Assembly (NCBI GenBank): GCA_029204225.1
Contig: CM055092.1
Location: 84,274,694-84,338,693 of the forward strand
Length of the DNA: 64,000 nt
Source: Diphasiastrum complanatum
Lineage: Eukaryota > Streptophyta > Lycopodiopsida > Lycopodiales > Lycopodiaceae
Direction: 5' to 3'
The notes below the pieces were generated by a model, which saw only the letters and a program-made list of their open reading frames with translations, did no database searches and had not been told where the DNA came from. This document shows positions 11,471 to 22,639 of the stretch, in pieces. Every line of letters starts with the position of its first letter. Positions within the stretch are counted from its first letter, which is position 1. The position numbers and the translations under genes are program-made.

Positions 11471-12128
11471 TGTTAATTTCACACATGTGGATTGTCCAAA
11501 TCATGTACTTGTGATCTCCTAAGGTGTGTAGATGCACCAAGATGAAGACTAGATTGAGATTCAAGATCAACCTTAGATCCTATGGTAAAAACACACTACT
11601 ACATGCATTCAATCACTTCCAACTCTCACTCACACTTGTGGGAAGTATTAAAAAATTATTCTAAGTAAAACAAGCTGCTCTCCTCGGGTAGAGAGAGAAA
11701 GACCATCATGAGCTCTCAGGTAGAGAGAGAAAGCTAGAAATCCAATAACACTCAAAATCCACATAATCACCAAATCAACTAGATCCAAAATGAAGAGTAC
11801 AATGATACTAGTAGATCCACGAGCTACCACTATGCTTAACTATGATTGGACCACACTTTGTCACCTCTTTATCCTATTGGACCATTGATCCATGAACCTC
11901 TTAATTCTATTGGACTATATTCAAGCACACCTCAAATTCCTATTGGACCTCACATGGTTCCACCTCTAAATCCTATTGGACCTCTTAGAATTCATCAAAC
12001 AAAGGCATTACACTTGTCTACACTCTAATTGGCACGAGTTTAGCCTCTTACTCTATTTTGGCTCAATAGTGGCATTACAAGTGGAAATGCATAATTTGCC
12101 ATCTATGCCAAATTTGTTCCTATCAACA
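11471..12128 (-). repeat. 5' LTR of the younger copia element
   Basis: 658 bp, same length and ends as 6,462-7,119. It is also the 3' LTR of a second, lost copy (see 12,129-12,198). Confidence 0.88.
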
Positions 12129-12198
12129 TCCTACACCTAGATGCTTGATGTATAAAACATAAGACACCTATATCTAACATAGATAATCTTTTTCAATT
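12129..12198 (-). repeat. Remnant 3' UTR/PPT of a second copy of the same copia family
   Basis: These 70 bases align with 7,120-7,188, the stretch between RT stop and LTR of the younger element (shared tcctacacctagatgct and tagataatctttttcaa). Internal sequence on the outer side of the 5' LTR means two elements were in tandem sharing the middle LTR, and the outer one was deleted. Confidence 0.7.
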
Positions 12199-13035
12199 TC
12201 TTTCTCTTTTGATCTGGTGTGTGCATGTAGGCATCACATCCAAAAATCCTGACATGTGAGAGGTCTGGCTTTTTGCCGAACCATATTTCATATGGGGTCT
12301 TGCCCTTAACAACCGTTGTCAATGTCCGATTCTGCAAATAAGTTGAAGCTACTACTGCGACTTCCCAGAATTCCTTAGGTAATCCTGACTGAATCAACAT
12401 GCATCGAGCTGCATCCATTAGCATCCTGTTTTTCCTTTCCGCCGCCGTTATGCTGTGGCGTATAAGGAATGGCATACTGCCTGGAAATGCCTTCCTTTCT
12501 ATAGTGCTCTTTGAACTCGTTGCTAGTATATTCCCCTCCATTTTCAGATCGTAGTGCCTTCAATTTGCTCTGTAGCTACCTTTCTGCATAGGCTTGAAAA
12601 CACTTGAACTTTTCAAAGACTTCTGGTTTTAATTTCAGAAAATAATTCACAGTCATATGACTATAATCATCAATAAATGTGACAAAATATCTTGATCCTG
12701 ATATTGAGTCAACCGTCATTGGTCCACACAGATCTGAGTGTACCAGCTCAAGTGGCACCTTAGCTCTGGTCACTAGCCCTGAGAAGAATTCATGGCTCTG
12801 TTTCCCTAGAACACAGATCTGACAGAAATTAGGATGTGGTTGGGTAACATTCACCCCCGTCGCCAGAGACCTTCCTTTGTCATCCAATAGAGCATTTTCA
12901 TGCTGATATGCCCCATTCTTTTGTGCCACAGTTTTGATTCACTATCATGAGAGGTGGTAGCCAATGCATTTTCCACTCCTCTGATAGAGTACCACTACCA
13001 TTACGTGGAACATCATTTTTGGGGTCATATGTACA
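12199..13035 (-). pseudogene. Older copia element: integrase half (gag_pre-integrase plus rve core)
   Basis: Minus strand from about 13,000: GVENALATTSHDSESKLWHKRMGHISMKML (gag_pre-integrase) in one frame, then after a frameshift at about 12,880 CQICVLGKQSHEFF (zinc-finger CxxC), HSDLCGPM (first catalytic Asp), FVTFIDDYSHM, another frameshift near 12,570, then LRSENGGEY (the usual DNGGEY Asp is Glu here), TPQHNG followed by a disrupted Glu region, then the LQNRTLTTVVKGKTPYE and GKKPDLSHVRIFGCDAYMH stretch. About 100 residues expected between HTPDQKRKKL and the linker at 6,461 are missing on both sides of the younger insertion. Confidence 0.85.
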
Positions 13036-13314
13036 TGATCAAGCCAAGTGAGCACTTTCCTAATGCAGGATTGGGTTTATTTTCTTTGACTAGCATTGAT
13101 GTCCCCTTGAATAGTGTTGTCACATTAATGCCTTATGCAGGACCTCAATACAATTGGGATGATTGGCATGCACTATGTCGTCACCAATGGAGAATGCAGG
13201 TTTACGGCTTTGGAAGAGTGATGTGTGCAAGGAGAGAATGTTTTGAAATCACATCATATGTACATTGATGGGCGTCCAAAAAAATATGGCAATATTGCTG
13301 CATATATAAATTAA
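13012..13314 (+). pseudogene. SET-domain-like coding remnant
   Basis: The plus strand reads PNAGLGLFSLTSIDVPLNSV (SET-I-like GxGLF motif), LMPYAGPQYNWDDWH, YGFGRVMCAR, then after a frameshift at about 13,250 YIDGRPKKYGNIAAYIN followed by TAA (13,312-13,314). The last stretch resembles the SET core motif where substrate lysine and cofactor meet (GNIAxxINS in plant SET proteins). SET domains methylate protein lysines. Without the catalytic NHS/ELxYDY segments this cannot be active. It abuts the copia fragment with no visible gene start, so it is a fragment, perhaps captured. The SET assignment is from motif memory only. Confidence 0.45.
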
Positions 13315-13872
13315 TAGATGTGTGAACTAATTAAAAGATATATGTGTTGATTATTTATATATTATAGTTAAAAAAACATCTTCTTTGAGATAATAATACA
13401 CTTTGCCACAATATTGTTCAACTATTCATTGATCTTTGCAAACACACAAAGGTGTATAACATTGCAATTTTTTTATCAACAAATTAGCTTAACAAGCTAC
13501 CACACGACTCTCAAATGTAAGGTACTTAGCATCCTTCAAATGCATATTAAGCTCACGCTTATATTTTTACCCATTAAGACCATATTGAGATTAATGTCAA
13601 ATTTTGATTATAAAATTTTCTCAATATAGAAACACATCATAATATCCATAAATACATAAGATAGCATGCAATATTCAACTAATAATAACTTTAATTCGTC
13701 AGAACATAATAATTTGAGATAATGATCATTTAATTTTTAGTCCACATTTTATTATAAGTATACACTTATTCAAAATTTAAAAAAACATCTTATTTGCTTT
13801 TAAATTAAGCATAAAGTTGTTGTTTATTAACATGTTATTCATAATAGATTAAAAAAAATTACAACAAAGTAA
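13315..13872. other. AT-rich non-coding stretch
   Basis: No gene seen. It separates the SET-like remnant from the palindrome cluster. Confidence 0.6.
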
Positions 13873-14062
13873 TTTTGCCATGCGTGGCACTGCCACGCGT
13901 GGCAAATTTTGAAAGAAATTTTTTTCTAAGTATTGTGTTTTGATATTGCCATGCGTGGCAAATTATTTGACAAATTTTGCCACGCGTGGCAATAAAAAAA
14001 GTCATCGCTTTGAAATTTTCTCTGGAGATTTGCCACGCGTGGCACTGCCACGCGTGGCAAAT
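13873..14062. repeat. Cluster of six TGCCACGCGTGGCA palindromes
   Basis: Six copies of the 14-bp palindrome TGCCA(C/T)GCGTGGCA lie in 190 bases, at about 13,876, 13,890, 13,947, 13,978, 14,031 and 14,045. The outer two pairs are head-to-head doublets joined by CAC, flanked by TTTT/AAAT. The two single copies sit between them, so the whole cluster is roughly symmetrical. Related sites occur at 63,728-63,833 and nowhere else noticed in the window. Confidence 0.9.
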
Positions 14063-15158
14063 CCCAAAAAAATCATATCACATGAAAATTGGTTAAATAC
14101 ACATTTTCATTATTGGTCATAATTACCAAATGTTAAAAGTGACTGGTTGGGGTTGTGACATTTCAGATACTTTCGTCTACCTTGTGAAAAGGGGGTAAAT
14201 TGTTTTTTCTTTATTTGTTTTACAATTTTTTATTTTCTAGTTATTATAGTTTTAATGTTAATTTTAATTTGTTTTAATTTTTATCTGAGGATCTATCGTT
14301 ATGTTAATAAGGTTCTGGTTTCAAGTAAACAAATTCTTTATCCATGCTTTTTCAAAATCTGTTCTTTTTTATATTCTTTGTTTTGTTTTATTTACAAATC
14401 CTCAGTCTCTATTTATTTATTGGTTTCAAATGGTACTGAGATATTGTTTTAAGATTGTACTATGGTGTTGTCCATTCCAAGGAATTTGCATATATATATT
14501 TCTGATGTTGACTATTTTGAGTTTTTTGCAACTTTGATATAGAAAGTTTACACTACTATTATTGCCTATCTTTTAGATGATTTAAGGGAGATACTTGACA
14601 AAGAGAAAGCAAGGTCTAAATAAGCTAGGACTATGCTTCTATCTCTTAAACAAATATTCTGCTCATATTCAATTTATTTATATGAATCAATGCTCAAGGT
14701 CGCTATTTTACCAGACTTGCAAAATTCCTCAAAGGAGCTCTTGGTATGCTATCACCATTCCTCACGGAAGGTGCAAGCCTTAAGGCAAAAACATACAAGA
14801 GTATTCTAAAATGTGCATATAGCTTTATTTTGGCAATGTGAGTCATCCATTGATTTCTATTTACCATCTAGGATCACCATTAAGTGGGTGACAAATATTT
14901 CTAAATACTATAATAAAAAATATCTCTAACAGCAAATGTAAGAGAAGTAGGAATTCTAGTTTATACTTTCCAAAGAAATGGTTTTATGAGGGATAAAAAT
15001 GTGCCTTTGTCATCAATAAATTTCTTCAAATTGATACATTTTTGGGTCTATTTTACGTTCTACCACACCATATAAATGGTCTTTTGGTAGACAATTAGCC
15101 ATCCCTTATGCGGTGCTAACTCCCCCCTAAGGGATTCACTAATTGCACGATGGTTGGT

Positions 15159-15161
<3 letters not shown>
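14063..15161. other. AT-rich intergenic DNA, no gene seen
   Basis: Open frames here are short, leucine/phenylalanine-rich by composition, and carry no motif. Confidence 0.55.

Positions 15162-15252
<91 letters not shown>
15162..15252 (+). repeat. (CT)n microsatellite
   Basis: About 45 uninterrupted CT units. Confidence 0.98.
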
Positions 15253-15254
<2 letters not shown>

Positions 15255-16737
15255 GGATGCTTCTCGTTTAATATCACCGTGCTATGATACTATACCATTG
15301 GACAACAACAGGCTACCACTTTCTTGAGAACTAAAGGTCCTAAACCGATAACCCCCCTAACCTGCACTATATGGTTTTTTTTTCCTATGTCTATTTTTAA
15401 ATTAAGCTCTACAATGGGTTCAAATTTAGCCTAAATGGAGGGAAATGAGTTGTTACCTCCCTTACAAGACACAAAATGCTACCTTCTTGGAAGCCTCACT
15501 GCATAGCACTATATATTATGCAGTTTCGACTAATGTTTCTCACAACATCTTGTGAACAAGAGTTTACTATATCTCTCTCCTTTGGTTAATGTGTCCTACC
15601 ACTCCTCCATTCATTGGAAGCTATCATATGGTAAGAGTTTTTTTTATCTCATTCCTTTGCAAGGCTATCGATTTTTCTTGCTTTTAGTAATCGGTTTTTT
15701 TCCTTATTTGTTGTTTTCTGATCTGTTCTCAACCCCACCCGAATTACTATCACATTAGACTTTTGGTGAGATACGACTGAAAAGCATGGATATGCTCAGA
15801 AGTATGGACAATAGTGTGTGACCTACCTTGTTTTACAAGGCCCACTTGGGTTAGAACGACATGGATTTGCCCTAACACTAGCACACATGTCCACACATGC
15901 CACACCAGCACACATGTCCACACCAGGTCTTTTAGCTAAATAGAATGTAGACGATTAAAACTGATCATACCCTGTTTAAAAATAGTACTAATTGATATGG
16001 ACCAATTGCCCACAAACTGATCAGCATGGCACAATCCCTGATACAATTATATTAGGGCTTGGCCTATCGCTAAAAACCTTTCTACTATTTGGGAAGATAG
16101 GACTATAATTTAATAATGCTATTATGTTGATAAGTGTTATAACTTCTTTTGGACATGGATAACAACTGACGCTCAGCTATGACACTTGTCTTCCCCAATG
16201 TACCTACCTCATGCAGTTTTGTGTTGTGGGATGGTGGCAGGTATCAACTAGACGTCTTGAAAGTTGTTATGCTTTATGGTGCTTTTTCAGTACTGTATTT
16301 TACTTTTCAGTTATATTTTAGCTTGTTGGAATATGAATAAAGGCTTCAAAAGGTTTCAGTCTTGCTTTGTCAAGAGAGGAACTAGGTGAAATTTTGTAGC
16401 TCTCTCTCAACATTGGTTAATTAATGAACTCCTCATGAGCTCTTGTAACATATGTTGCATGAGATCTTACATGTTGCACATATGCTCAGTTAGACACGAT
16501 AGGTTGCCAATCTATGTGTCTTTGCATGTCTTGAGGTGTATGCATGTATCATGATATCTCATGTGATGTTATGTTTACATATGCTCTAGCCTCAAGTGTC
16601 ATGGAGACGAGAAATTAAGACACGACAATTCCAAGATGTCATTAGTTGTGACTTGCCTTTGTAAAGTTGGGAGACCACTCTCGCCTTACTATATACATAC
16701 TATCATAATAAATTACTGGAGATGTATAGCTGGCTAT
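15253..16737. other. Intergenic DNA, no gene seen
   Basis: It contains a short direct repeat (agcacacatgtccacac twice, about 15,880-15,925). No coding similarity was recognised. Confidence 0.5.
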
Positions 16738-17118
16738 AATTGTCGATAGCCTTTTATTGAAAGGGCCCAATGTTAGAAAGGTGGGTTCCTCAAAATGTGG
16801 ATATTGGTCAATAGTCTTTATTAAAAGGGCCCAGGGTTAAGAAGGTGGGGTCCTAAAAATGTGGATGTTGATGATACGTCCTTGTAAGTACTTGAGGTTA
16901 AATGTTTGAATCCAATCATTATGAGGGAGAATAAAAATAATGGCACTTCAAGTCAAGTACTCTAATAAAAATAATTGTTGATAGCTTTTATTAAAGGGCC
17001 CAAGGTTAGGAACGTGGGTTCCTCAAAGTGTGGATGTGGATGTTGGTGATTCTTCCTTACTTGTACTTGAAGTCAAGTGCAAGTGTTCAAATCCAATCAT
17101 TATGCAAGAGAATAAAAA
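16738..17118 (+). repeat. Three imperfect direct repeats
   Basis: Units at 16,738-16,800, 16,804-16,932 and 16,974-17,118 share TTTTATT..AAGGGCCCA, GGTTCCTCAAA.TGTGGAT and, in the last two, GAATCCAATCATTATG..GAGAATAAAAATA. The spacing is irregular, as in an old segmental duplication. Confidence 0.75.
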
Positions 17119-17592
17119 TAAATATGAATAAGGTGGAAATTGGGGACCTTGATTGGCTCTCCTTTTTCATTCAATATGTCCAAACATAAAATGCTCTTCA
17201 TTCCACATTGACCCTTCCTACTACATATCTTTATTTTTTTGTAACTAGTGCTCAATACTTCATACTAGATGAATATGTACAAATTATAGATGCAACGCAT
17301 TGCGATCCATTGCATTCGAGTTCTGAAATGCCAACGATTTGGGTCTATATGGATCGCTCTTTTCAGAATTAACAATAAGAATCAAGAAAGACTAGTAAAA
17401 CATCAAGCAAACAAAAATGATGATCCGAAAAATCCTAAATTCCAAAATATGTTTTGGAATGCTGGCTACATCTATGGCCATAGATGCAGCCAACATTCCG
17501 GAGCGTGATGGGTAGAGTTGTTTATTGTGGCCAAGAAGGTGCACATTCAAACCCAATCACTACATCCTTCATGTTTGGAGCCCTCCATGTGT

Positions 17593-17687
17593 GTAGTATT
17601 GACCAATTACTTGACATATTGGAGCCTTGTGCCCATATATACATCAGGCACAAGGCTCCAATATGTCAAGTGATTGGTCAATACTAC
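17593..17687. repeat. Near-perfect 41-bp inverted repeat (hairpin)
   Basis: Arms 17,593-17,633 and 17,647-17,687 pair at 40 of 41 positions around a 13-base loop (catatatacatca). The size fits a young miRNA-like or MITE-derived hairpin. Confidence 0.9.
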
Positions 17688-17988
17688 AAATGTACAATGT
17701 GCATTAAGTAATTGCTCAAGCTTGCACATGGAGCACAAAGCTCCAATATATAAAGGACGTAGTGGTTGGGGTTTAAGCTTGCTGCCTGCAAAAAGCAACT
17801 CTATCCATCTCATCCCACTATGAATGACCGATTGCTTTTCACCACATTTAATATATTGGCCAAAATCAATTTGTGTTACCTCAAGTCTTACATCAATGGA
17901 CGGTTGAGATTGAGTTTGGGCACTCCCACTACCTACTTATAAAATTCAGACCTCATTTGTCTTTCAAAGTTGACGACTAGTAATTTTT

Positions 17989-18458
17989 AGCCTTGAAATT
18001 ACAAACTGCTCATGGATGGAATCTTGAAATCAAGGATCTTATGGGTGGAAATTGAAAATCCTTTGCGATGGAATCCAAAATATGACGCTCTCTTTGATAA
18101 AACCTAAATGTGCTCGACTAAAATGGTGGTATGTGTTGGCTTTATTTTTGCATAAAATTTTCGTGACACATATTAAGTTAGATGATGTGTTTTGATTGAA
18201 TGGATGGTTGCTTCATAATATTTAGAACTCATTTTGTTCTATGAAGCCAATTCCTTATAGATTTTAGCCTTGAAATTATAAAGTGCTCGAGCATGGAATC
18301 TTGAAATCAACAATCCCATGAGTGGAATTTGAAATTACAAAGCTGTCTTTGATGAAATCCAAAATATGATTCTCTCTTTAATATAACCTATATTTGCTCC
18401 AGTCCAGTGGTGTTATGTGTGTTTTCTTGATGACACATATCAAGTTAGATGATGCAAT
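17989..18458 (+). repeat. About 200-bp diverged direct duplication
   Basis: Segments 17,989-18,196 and 18,266-18,458 share TTTTAGCCTTGAAATTA, TGGAATCTTGAAATCAA, GGAATCCAAAATATGA/GAAATCCAAAATATGA, and end TTAGATGATG. They are clearly diverged. Confidence 0.75.
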
Positions 18459-18500
18459 GAAAATAATGGCTTGTATTAAATTGTTTGTGATATTAATATT

Positions 18501-18655
18501 TCATGAAAAAAATGGCTCATATTAGATAATGTGTGTTTATTGATCTATCATAAAAATAATGACTCATATTAGATAATTTGTATTTATTGACATATTATGA
18601 AAATAATGGTTGATGCTAGATAATGGGTGTTTATTGACTTGTGAAAACAATGACT
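18501..18655 (+). repeat. About 53-bp tandem repeat, three copies
   Basis: Unit: atgaaaaTAATG(A/G)(C/T)T followed by CATATTAGATAAT.TGT.TTTATTGA, three imperfect copies. Confidence 0.75.
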
Positions 18656-19042
18656 CCTAATCTCATCTCACTTGTTATCGACATCAAGGTAGAATATTAG
18701 CTGTTGTGGCACACTCATTTGGTGAGAGCAGACTTGTTATCCCTTCAACATAGCTTCTCTTGAAACTAGATGATGTGTTGTTCAACCATTTGTTAGAAGA
18801 TTCTGATGAAGATCCTTCTAACAGATTCTAGATGCCGAAAGTGTCTAACGAAGGTCAAGTGAAGAAATCGAGACACCAAACTACACTATGGAACGTCGAC
18901 AATAAACCAAGGAGTTCTAGAATTCAGATTTACTGGAAACGCCAATATCTTGAAGGTTGGCAAATCACGGACTGACCAATGAGCAAAAACACAGCCCAAC
19001 ATCTCCCCAATATATCTTATAGCAACGGGAATAAAAGCATGG

Positions 19043-19575
19043 ATTCTTGAAAAATTCTCGAAAGATACTTGAAAATTTCTGAAAAAAGTCTAGAAACTTT
19101 CTCAAAAATTTCTTGAAAGATTTTTGAAAGGAGTCTAGAAAGATTCTCAAAAAGATTCCAAAAAAGTCTTGAAAAATTCTTGAAAAGATGATAGAAAAAA
19201 AAAACTCGCGAAAAATTCTCAAAAAAGCTTTTTAGTAAGATGCTAGAAAATTTCTCGAAATATTCTTAGAAATAGAAATATGGTAGAAAAATTCTCGAAA
19301 AAAAATTGGAGAAAGATGTTATAAAAATTCTCGAAAAATTGGAGAAGATACAATAGAGAATTTCTCGAAAAATGGGAGAAAGATACTAGAAAAATCCTTG
19401 AAAAAATTAGAGAAAGATGTAGTAGCTCAAAAAAATTGGAGATAGATATAGTAGACAATTTCTCAAAAAATGGGAGAAAGATACTAGAAAAATGCTAGAA
19501 AGTGGTAGAGAATTAACAAACAATTCTAGAAAAGATAGGAGAAAAGTTGCCAAAAATTCTAGAGAGATCCTAGAA
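19043..19575. repeat. Degenerate GAA/TTC tandem array, heat-shock-element-like
   Basis: About 530 bases are built from variants of TAGAAAAATTCTCGAAA with alternating GAA and TTC triplets spaced 2-3 bases. Heat-shock elements need GAAnnTTCnnGAA; here the TTCTCGAA half is exact in spacing but GAA-to-TTC gaps are usually 3. It is probably a diverged satellite. Confidence 0.75.
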
Positions 19576-19769
19576 AAGAATGAGAATTTTTTTTTTTGGT
19601 CAAAGATAATATTTCTTAGGTCTGGACCCATTAATTCGTGTCGGTAATAGTTCATCTTCAAGTGATTGGAGTTGAACAGAACCATTCTCGAACACCTCTA
19701 TAACTTTATAACGTCCGAGCCATCTCATATGAAGTTTTCTAGGGAACTTTTGATGTCAACTATCATACA

Positions 19770-20680
19770 TCAGCGCAAAGTCATCAGCTTTAAGATCACT
19801 TTTCCTGATATGACTATCATACTTTTTCTTTCGTTGTTCCTGAATTTTCTCCATTGTAAATTTGCATGAGCTTCAGATAGTTCTTCAATAGTCGTCAACC
19901 TTTCGTTGATACATTCTGCATCTGTTCGTTGAGTTTGAATACGAAAAGTTGTCACCTCAAATTCAATAGGTAAAATATGATGCATACCATAAGTAAGAAA
20001 ATATGGTGTTTGCTTCGTCGTGATTTTTTCTGTATTTCGATAAGCCGAGAGAACTGAAGGTTATTTTTTATCCCAATCAATCGCATGTGCAATAGTAATC
20101 TTGTTCAAGATCTTGCAAAGTATTCCATTTGCTCTCTCAGTCAACCCATTTGCTTTTGGATTATAAGGGGTTGTCTTTCTGTGTGTAATTAGAAAATACG
20201 TTGTCAGCAGCCGTATTGTGTCATTCAAAAAATGTGTACCACGGTCACTTACTAGTTCAAGAGGACAACCATATCTTGTGATTATAGATTTGAATAAGAA
20301 CGCAGCGACAATTTTCGCATCGTTTCGTTTTGTCGCTTCTGCTTCAACGTTCTTTGTAGCATAATTTGTTCTAACAAGAATATAACAACACTTAGTATGG
20401 CGAGTCACGGGTTTGATTGGACCGACAAAGTCAATCCCCCACTTCTCAAATGGCACAAGAGGTAGGATTGGTGTCAACGGCCAATTCATTGCTTTTGTTG
20501 GCTTTCCATATCTCTGACATGGATCACATGAACATATATAATTCAATACATCCTTGAACATAGTTGGCCACCAGTACTTGGCAGTCAATATTTATTAACA
20601 ATGTTCTTTGAAGCAAAGTGTCCACCAGCATCCTCTGAATGTAAGGCTTGTACAACCTTTTTAATATGTTCAGACCATCT
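19770..20680 (-). pseudogene. Ty3/gypsy integrase fragment
   Basis: Minus strand from 20,680: KKVVQALHSEDAGGHFASKN holds the two His and CSCDPCQRYGK the two Cys of the HHCC zinc finger, with a frameshift near 20,595 between them. The rve core follows with GIDFVGP (first Asp), LVSDRGTHF (second Asp) and NGLTERANG (Glu), so the DDE triad is complete. One TAA at 20,058-20,060 interrupts an otherwise open frame that runs to 19,770 through AYRNTEKITTKQTPYFLTYG. It is abutted at 20,680 by a copia RT, with no gypsy RT attached. Confidence 0.9.
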
Positions 20681-21756
20681 TGAATTCACTAGACAATGCA
20701 ACTTTAACTTTTCTTATGCCTTCACCATCATTTTCAGTCAGTATGATATCATCAATACAAAGGACCAATATGGTGATCTTTCCATCATTACACTTGATAT
20801 ACAAAGAAGGTCCATAAGAACTAATCACAAAACCAAGAGAGTAGAGATAATTATGCAACCTAGAGTACCAAGCTATAGGTGCTTGCTTAAGGCCATATAG
20901 GCTCTTTTTCAAGTGGCAAAAGAGATCCCATTTGAACAAAGTAGCAATACGAATGATCAATCTAATAGTTACAAGATTTGCTATAGGTGAAAATGTTTCT
21001 TCATAATCTACGTCTTTAGTTTGAAGAAAACCTTTAGCAACAAGTCTAGCTTTGTACTTATTTATAGATCCATCTTGATTGTACTTTAATCTATATATCC
21101 ACTTACATGCAAGTAGGCTTCTTCCATGTGGAAGGTATACAAGATTCCAGTGTGATTATCTACTGAAGCATCAAACTCTACTTGCATTGCATCTCTCCAA
21201 ACATGTGATTTACTAGCATCTTCAAAACTTGATGGCTCTTCAAGCATTGTGGTTAGAAAGGAGTAAGAGGTAGTAAGATTTGAGTCTTCCCTTTGCTTTC
21301 CCTTATCAAGGTAGGTAAGCCTTGATGGCTTGGCCTTGTTCCTTGTAGATCTCCTTGGCCCCTTTGGCTCTTGAGATTGATCCTCCAAAAGCACATCTTC
21401 ATAAAGCTCCTCCTTGGGTTTTGCAAGATCTTGAACAAATAGAGAATCAGATACACTTGAATCGATCTTGGAATATTGAGATTCATCAAATAAGACATCC
21501 TTACTAGCTTTTACTTTCTTTGAAACAGGATAAAAAATTCTATACCCTTTGCTACTTTCACTATAGCCAACAAGAATTCCTTTGAAAGAAGTTGCATCCC
21601 TTCTTTCTAGTTTCCAAAGGAATGTGGACATAACAAATACATCCAAACACTTTCAAATCTTTTACATTTGGCTTATTGCCATTCAAGGCTTGATGTGGTG
21701 AGATCCCACCAATGACACTATTTGGAAGCCTATTACATAAATAGTTAGCACATGTT
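20681..21756 (-). pseudogene. Host copia element: distal integrase, linker and RT
   Basis: Minus strand from 21,756: ANYLCNRLPNSVIGGISPHQ and KPNVKDLKVFGC (end of the integrase region), GILVGYSESSKGYRIF, SKDVLFDE, the linker with GPRRSTRNKAKPSRLTY, then RT: ACKWIYRLKYNQDGS, KARLVAKGFLQ, DYEETFSPIANLV, LIIRIATLFKWDL. An internal deletion (the QLDVKNAFL region is gone) joins to FCHLKKSLYGLKQAPIAWYSRL and the catalytic box region, here CIDDIIL with Cys before IDD, ending at SSEFKM where the gypsy fragment begins. It is the continuation of the integrase cut at 35,678. Confidence 0.85.
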
Positions 21757-21761
21757 ATGGC
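21757..21761. other. Target-site duplication (left copy), ATGGC
   Basis: ATGGC directly precedes the LTR start TGTTCGTGG; the identical ATGGC follows the other LTR at 35,673-35,677. Removing the element restores a plausible integrase reading across GEAI/ERPL-AITCANYL. Confidence 0.85.
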
Positions 21762-22602
21762 TGTTCGTGGTTCGTGAGATGGAAATTATCAACTCTGATA
21801 CCACATCTATTGGGTGAATGCCTACAGATGAAAGACAACAATAATGATAATGAAAGAACAGTAATAATTGTGTTTAACATGATCGTGGATACTTAGAGAA
21901 TAGAGATTACGAGTTGTTCTTATGTGTTGAATAAGATTATTAGTGTAGCAGTCTTAGACTGCCGTGAAAGAGAGATTGCAGAAACGATTAGGCATCTTAG
22001 ACACCCATGCAATCCTCTAATGCTGATAATCTGATATGAAGAGAATGTAGAAATAATTTAGCCATCAGGGACAACCATACATTTTCCTTTATATTGATGT
22101 TTGGGTAAGATGAGTGAGAGTTAATTTCATTCAACAAGAATGTAAAAAGATGTAGAACAGTAGCAAATCTGTATAATAAAATTGTAGTAACAATGATCAG
22201 ACCACAATACAATTGCACTGATAAGCGCATAATCCTACTCACAGATTCAAAGGAATCGCTAAAGTTTTGAGTATATCTCTCTCTCTATAAGCACTAACTT
22301 TGAGGAGTCAGCTACTAAAAGACCCGTTCTGGTCGTTTGATCTCTATCTGATCATACTATAATATTCAATCTATGACCTCCTTGTATCTTCTATCGCTCA
22401 TTTACATTCATAACAACTGGAAGATCTTGCAATATTCTACGGTCAAAAATTGTGAGAAAAAATACAAATTGTAACGACAATTAGTCTAAAAATGCAGACT
22501 GTTGAAAAATAGTTCATTTTCTACAGTTTCATTTGAGAGAGTAAAATTGAGAGAAGGAAGGAGGGCAGTTAGGAAGAGTAGGAGTAAGATTATACTCCAA
22601 CA
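21762..22602 (-). repeat. 3' LTR of the nested copia element
   Basis: 841 bp. It shares long stretches with 34,429-35,672 (for example the parts around GAGTCAGCTACTAAAAGACC and CTTATGTGTTGAATAA), with many substitutions. Confidence 0.82.
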
Positions 22603-22613
22603 CTCCCCCTTAA
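22603..22613 (-). promoter_or_regulatory. Polypurine tract
   Basis: The minus strand reads TTAAGGGGGAG directly before the LTR start TGTTGGAG. It would prime plus-strand DNA synthesis. Confidence 0.8.
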
Positions 22614-22639
22614 GCTCACTGCTATGAATCTGAAGTACA

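Larger units (their letters stand above)
6462..12128 (-). mobile_element. Younger Ty1/copia element with two 658-bp LTRs, integrase deleted
   Basis: Both ends are 658-bp direct repeats (6,462-7,119 and 11,471-12,128) with TGTTGAT...ATCAACA ends. A tRNA-Met primer site (11,458-11,470) abuts the high LTR and a weak polypurine stretch lies at 7,120-7,133, so the element reads on the minus strand. By eye the LTRs differ at about 16 positions, mostly transitions and all in the low-coordinate two thirds. Order: gag, protease, (no integrase), RT, RNase H. Flanking 5-mers (TTTGT and TCCTA) do not match, so the two outer ends were not made by one simple insertion. Confidence 0.85.

Noticed and set aside
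13873-14062. CRISPR-like or operator array reading of the palindrome cluster
   Set aside because: Copies are unevenly spaced doublets in eukaryotic DNA with no spacer pattern; a transposon subterminal or satellite origin fits better.
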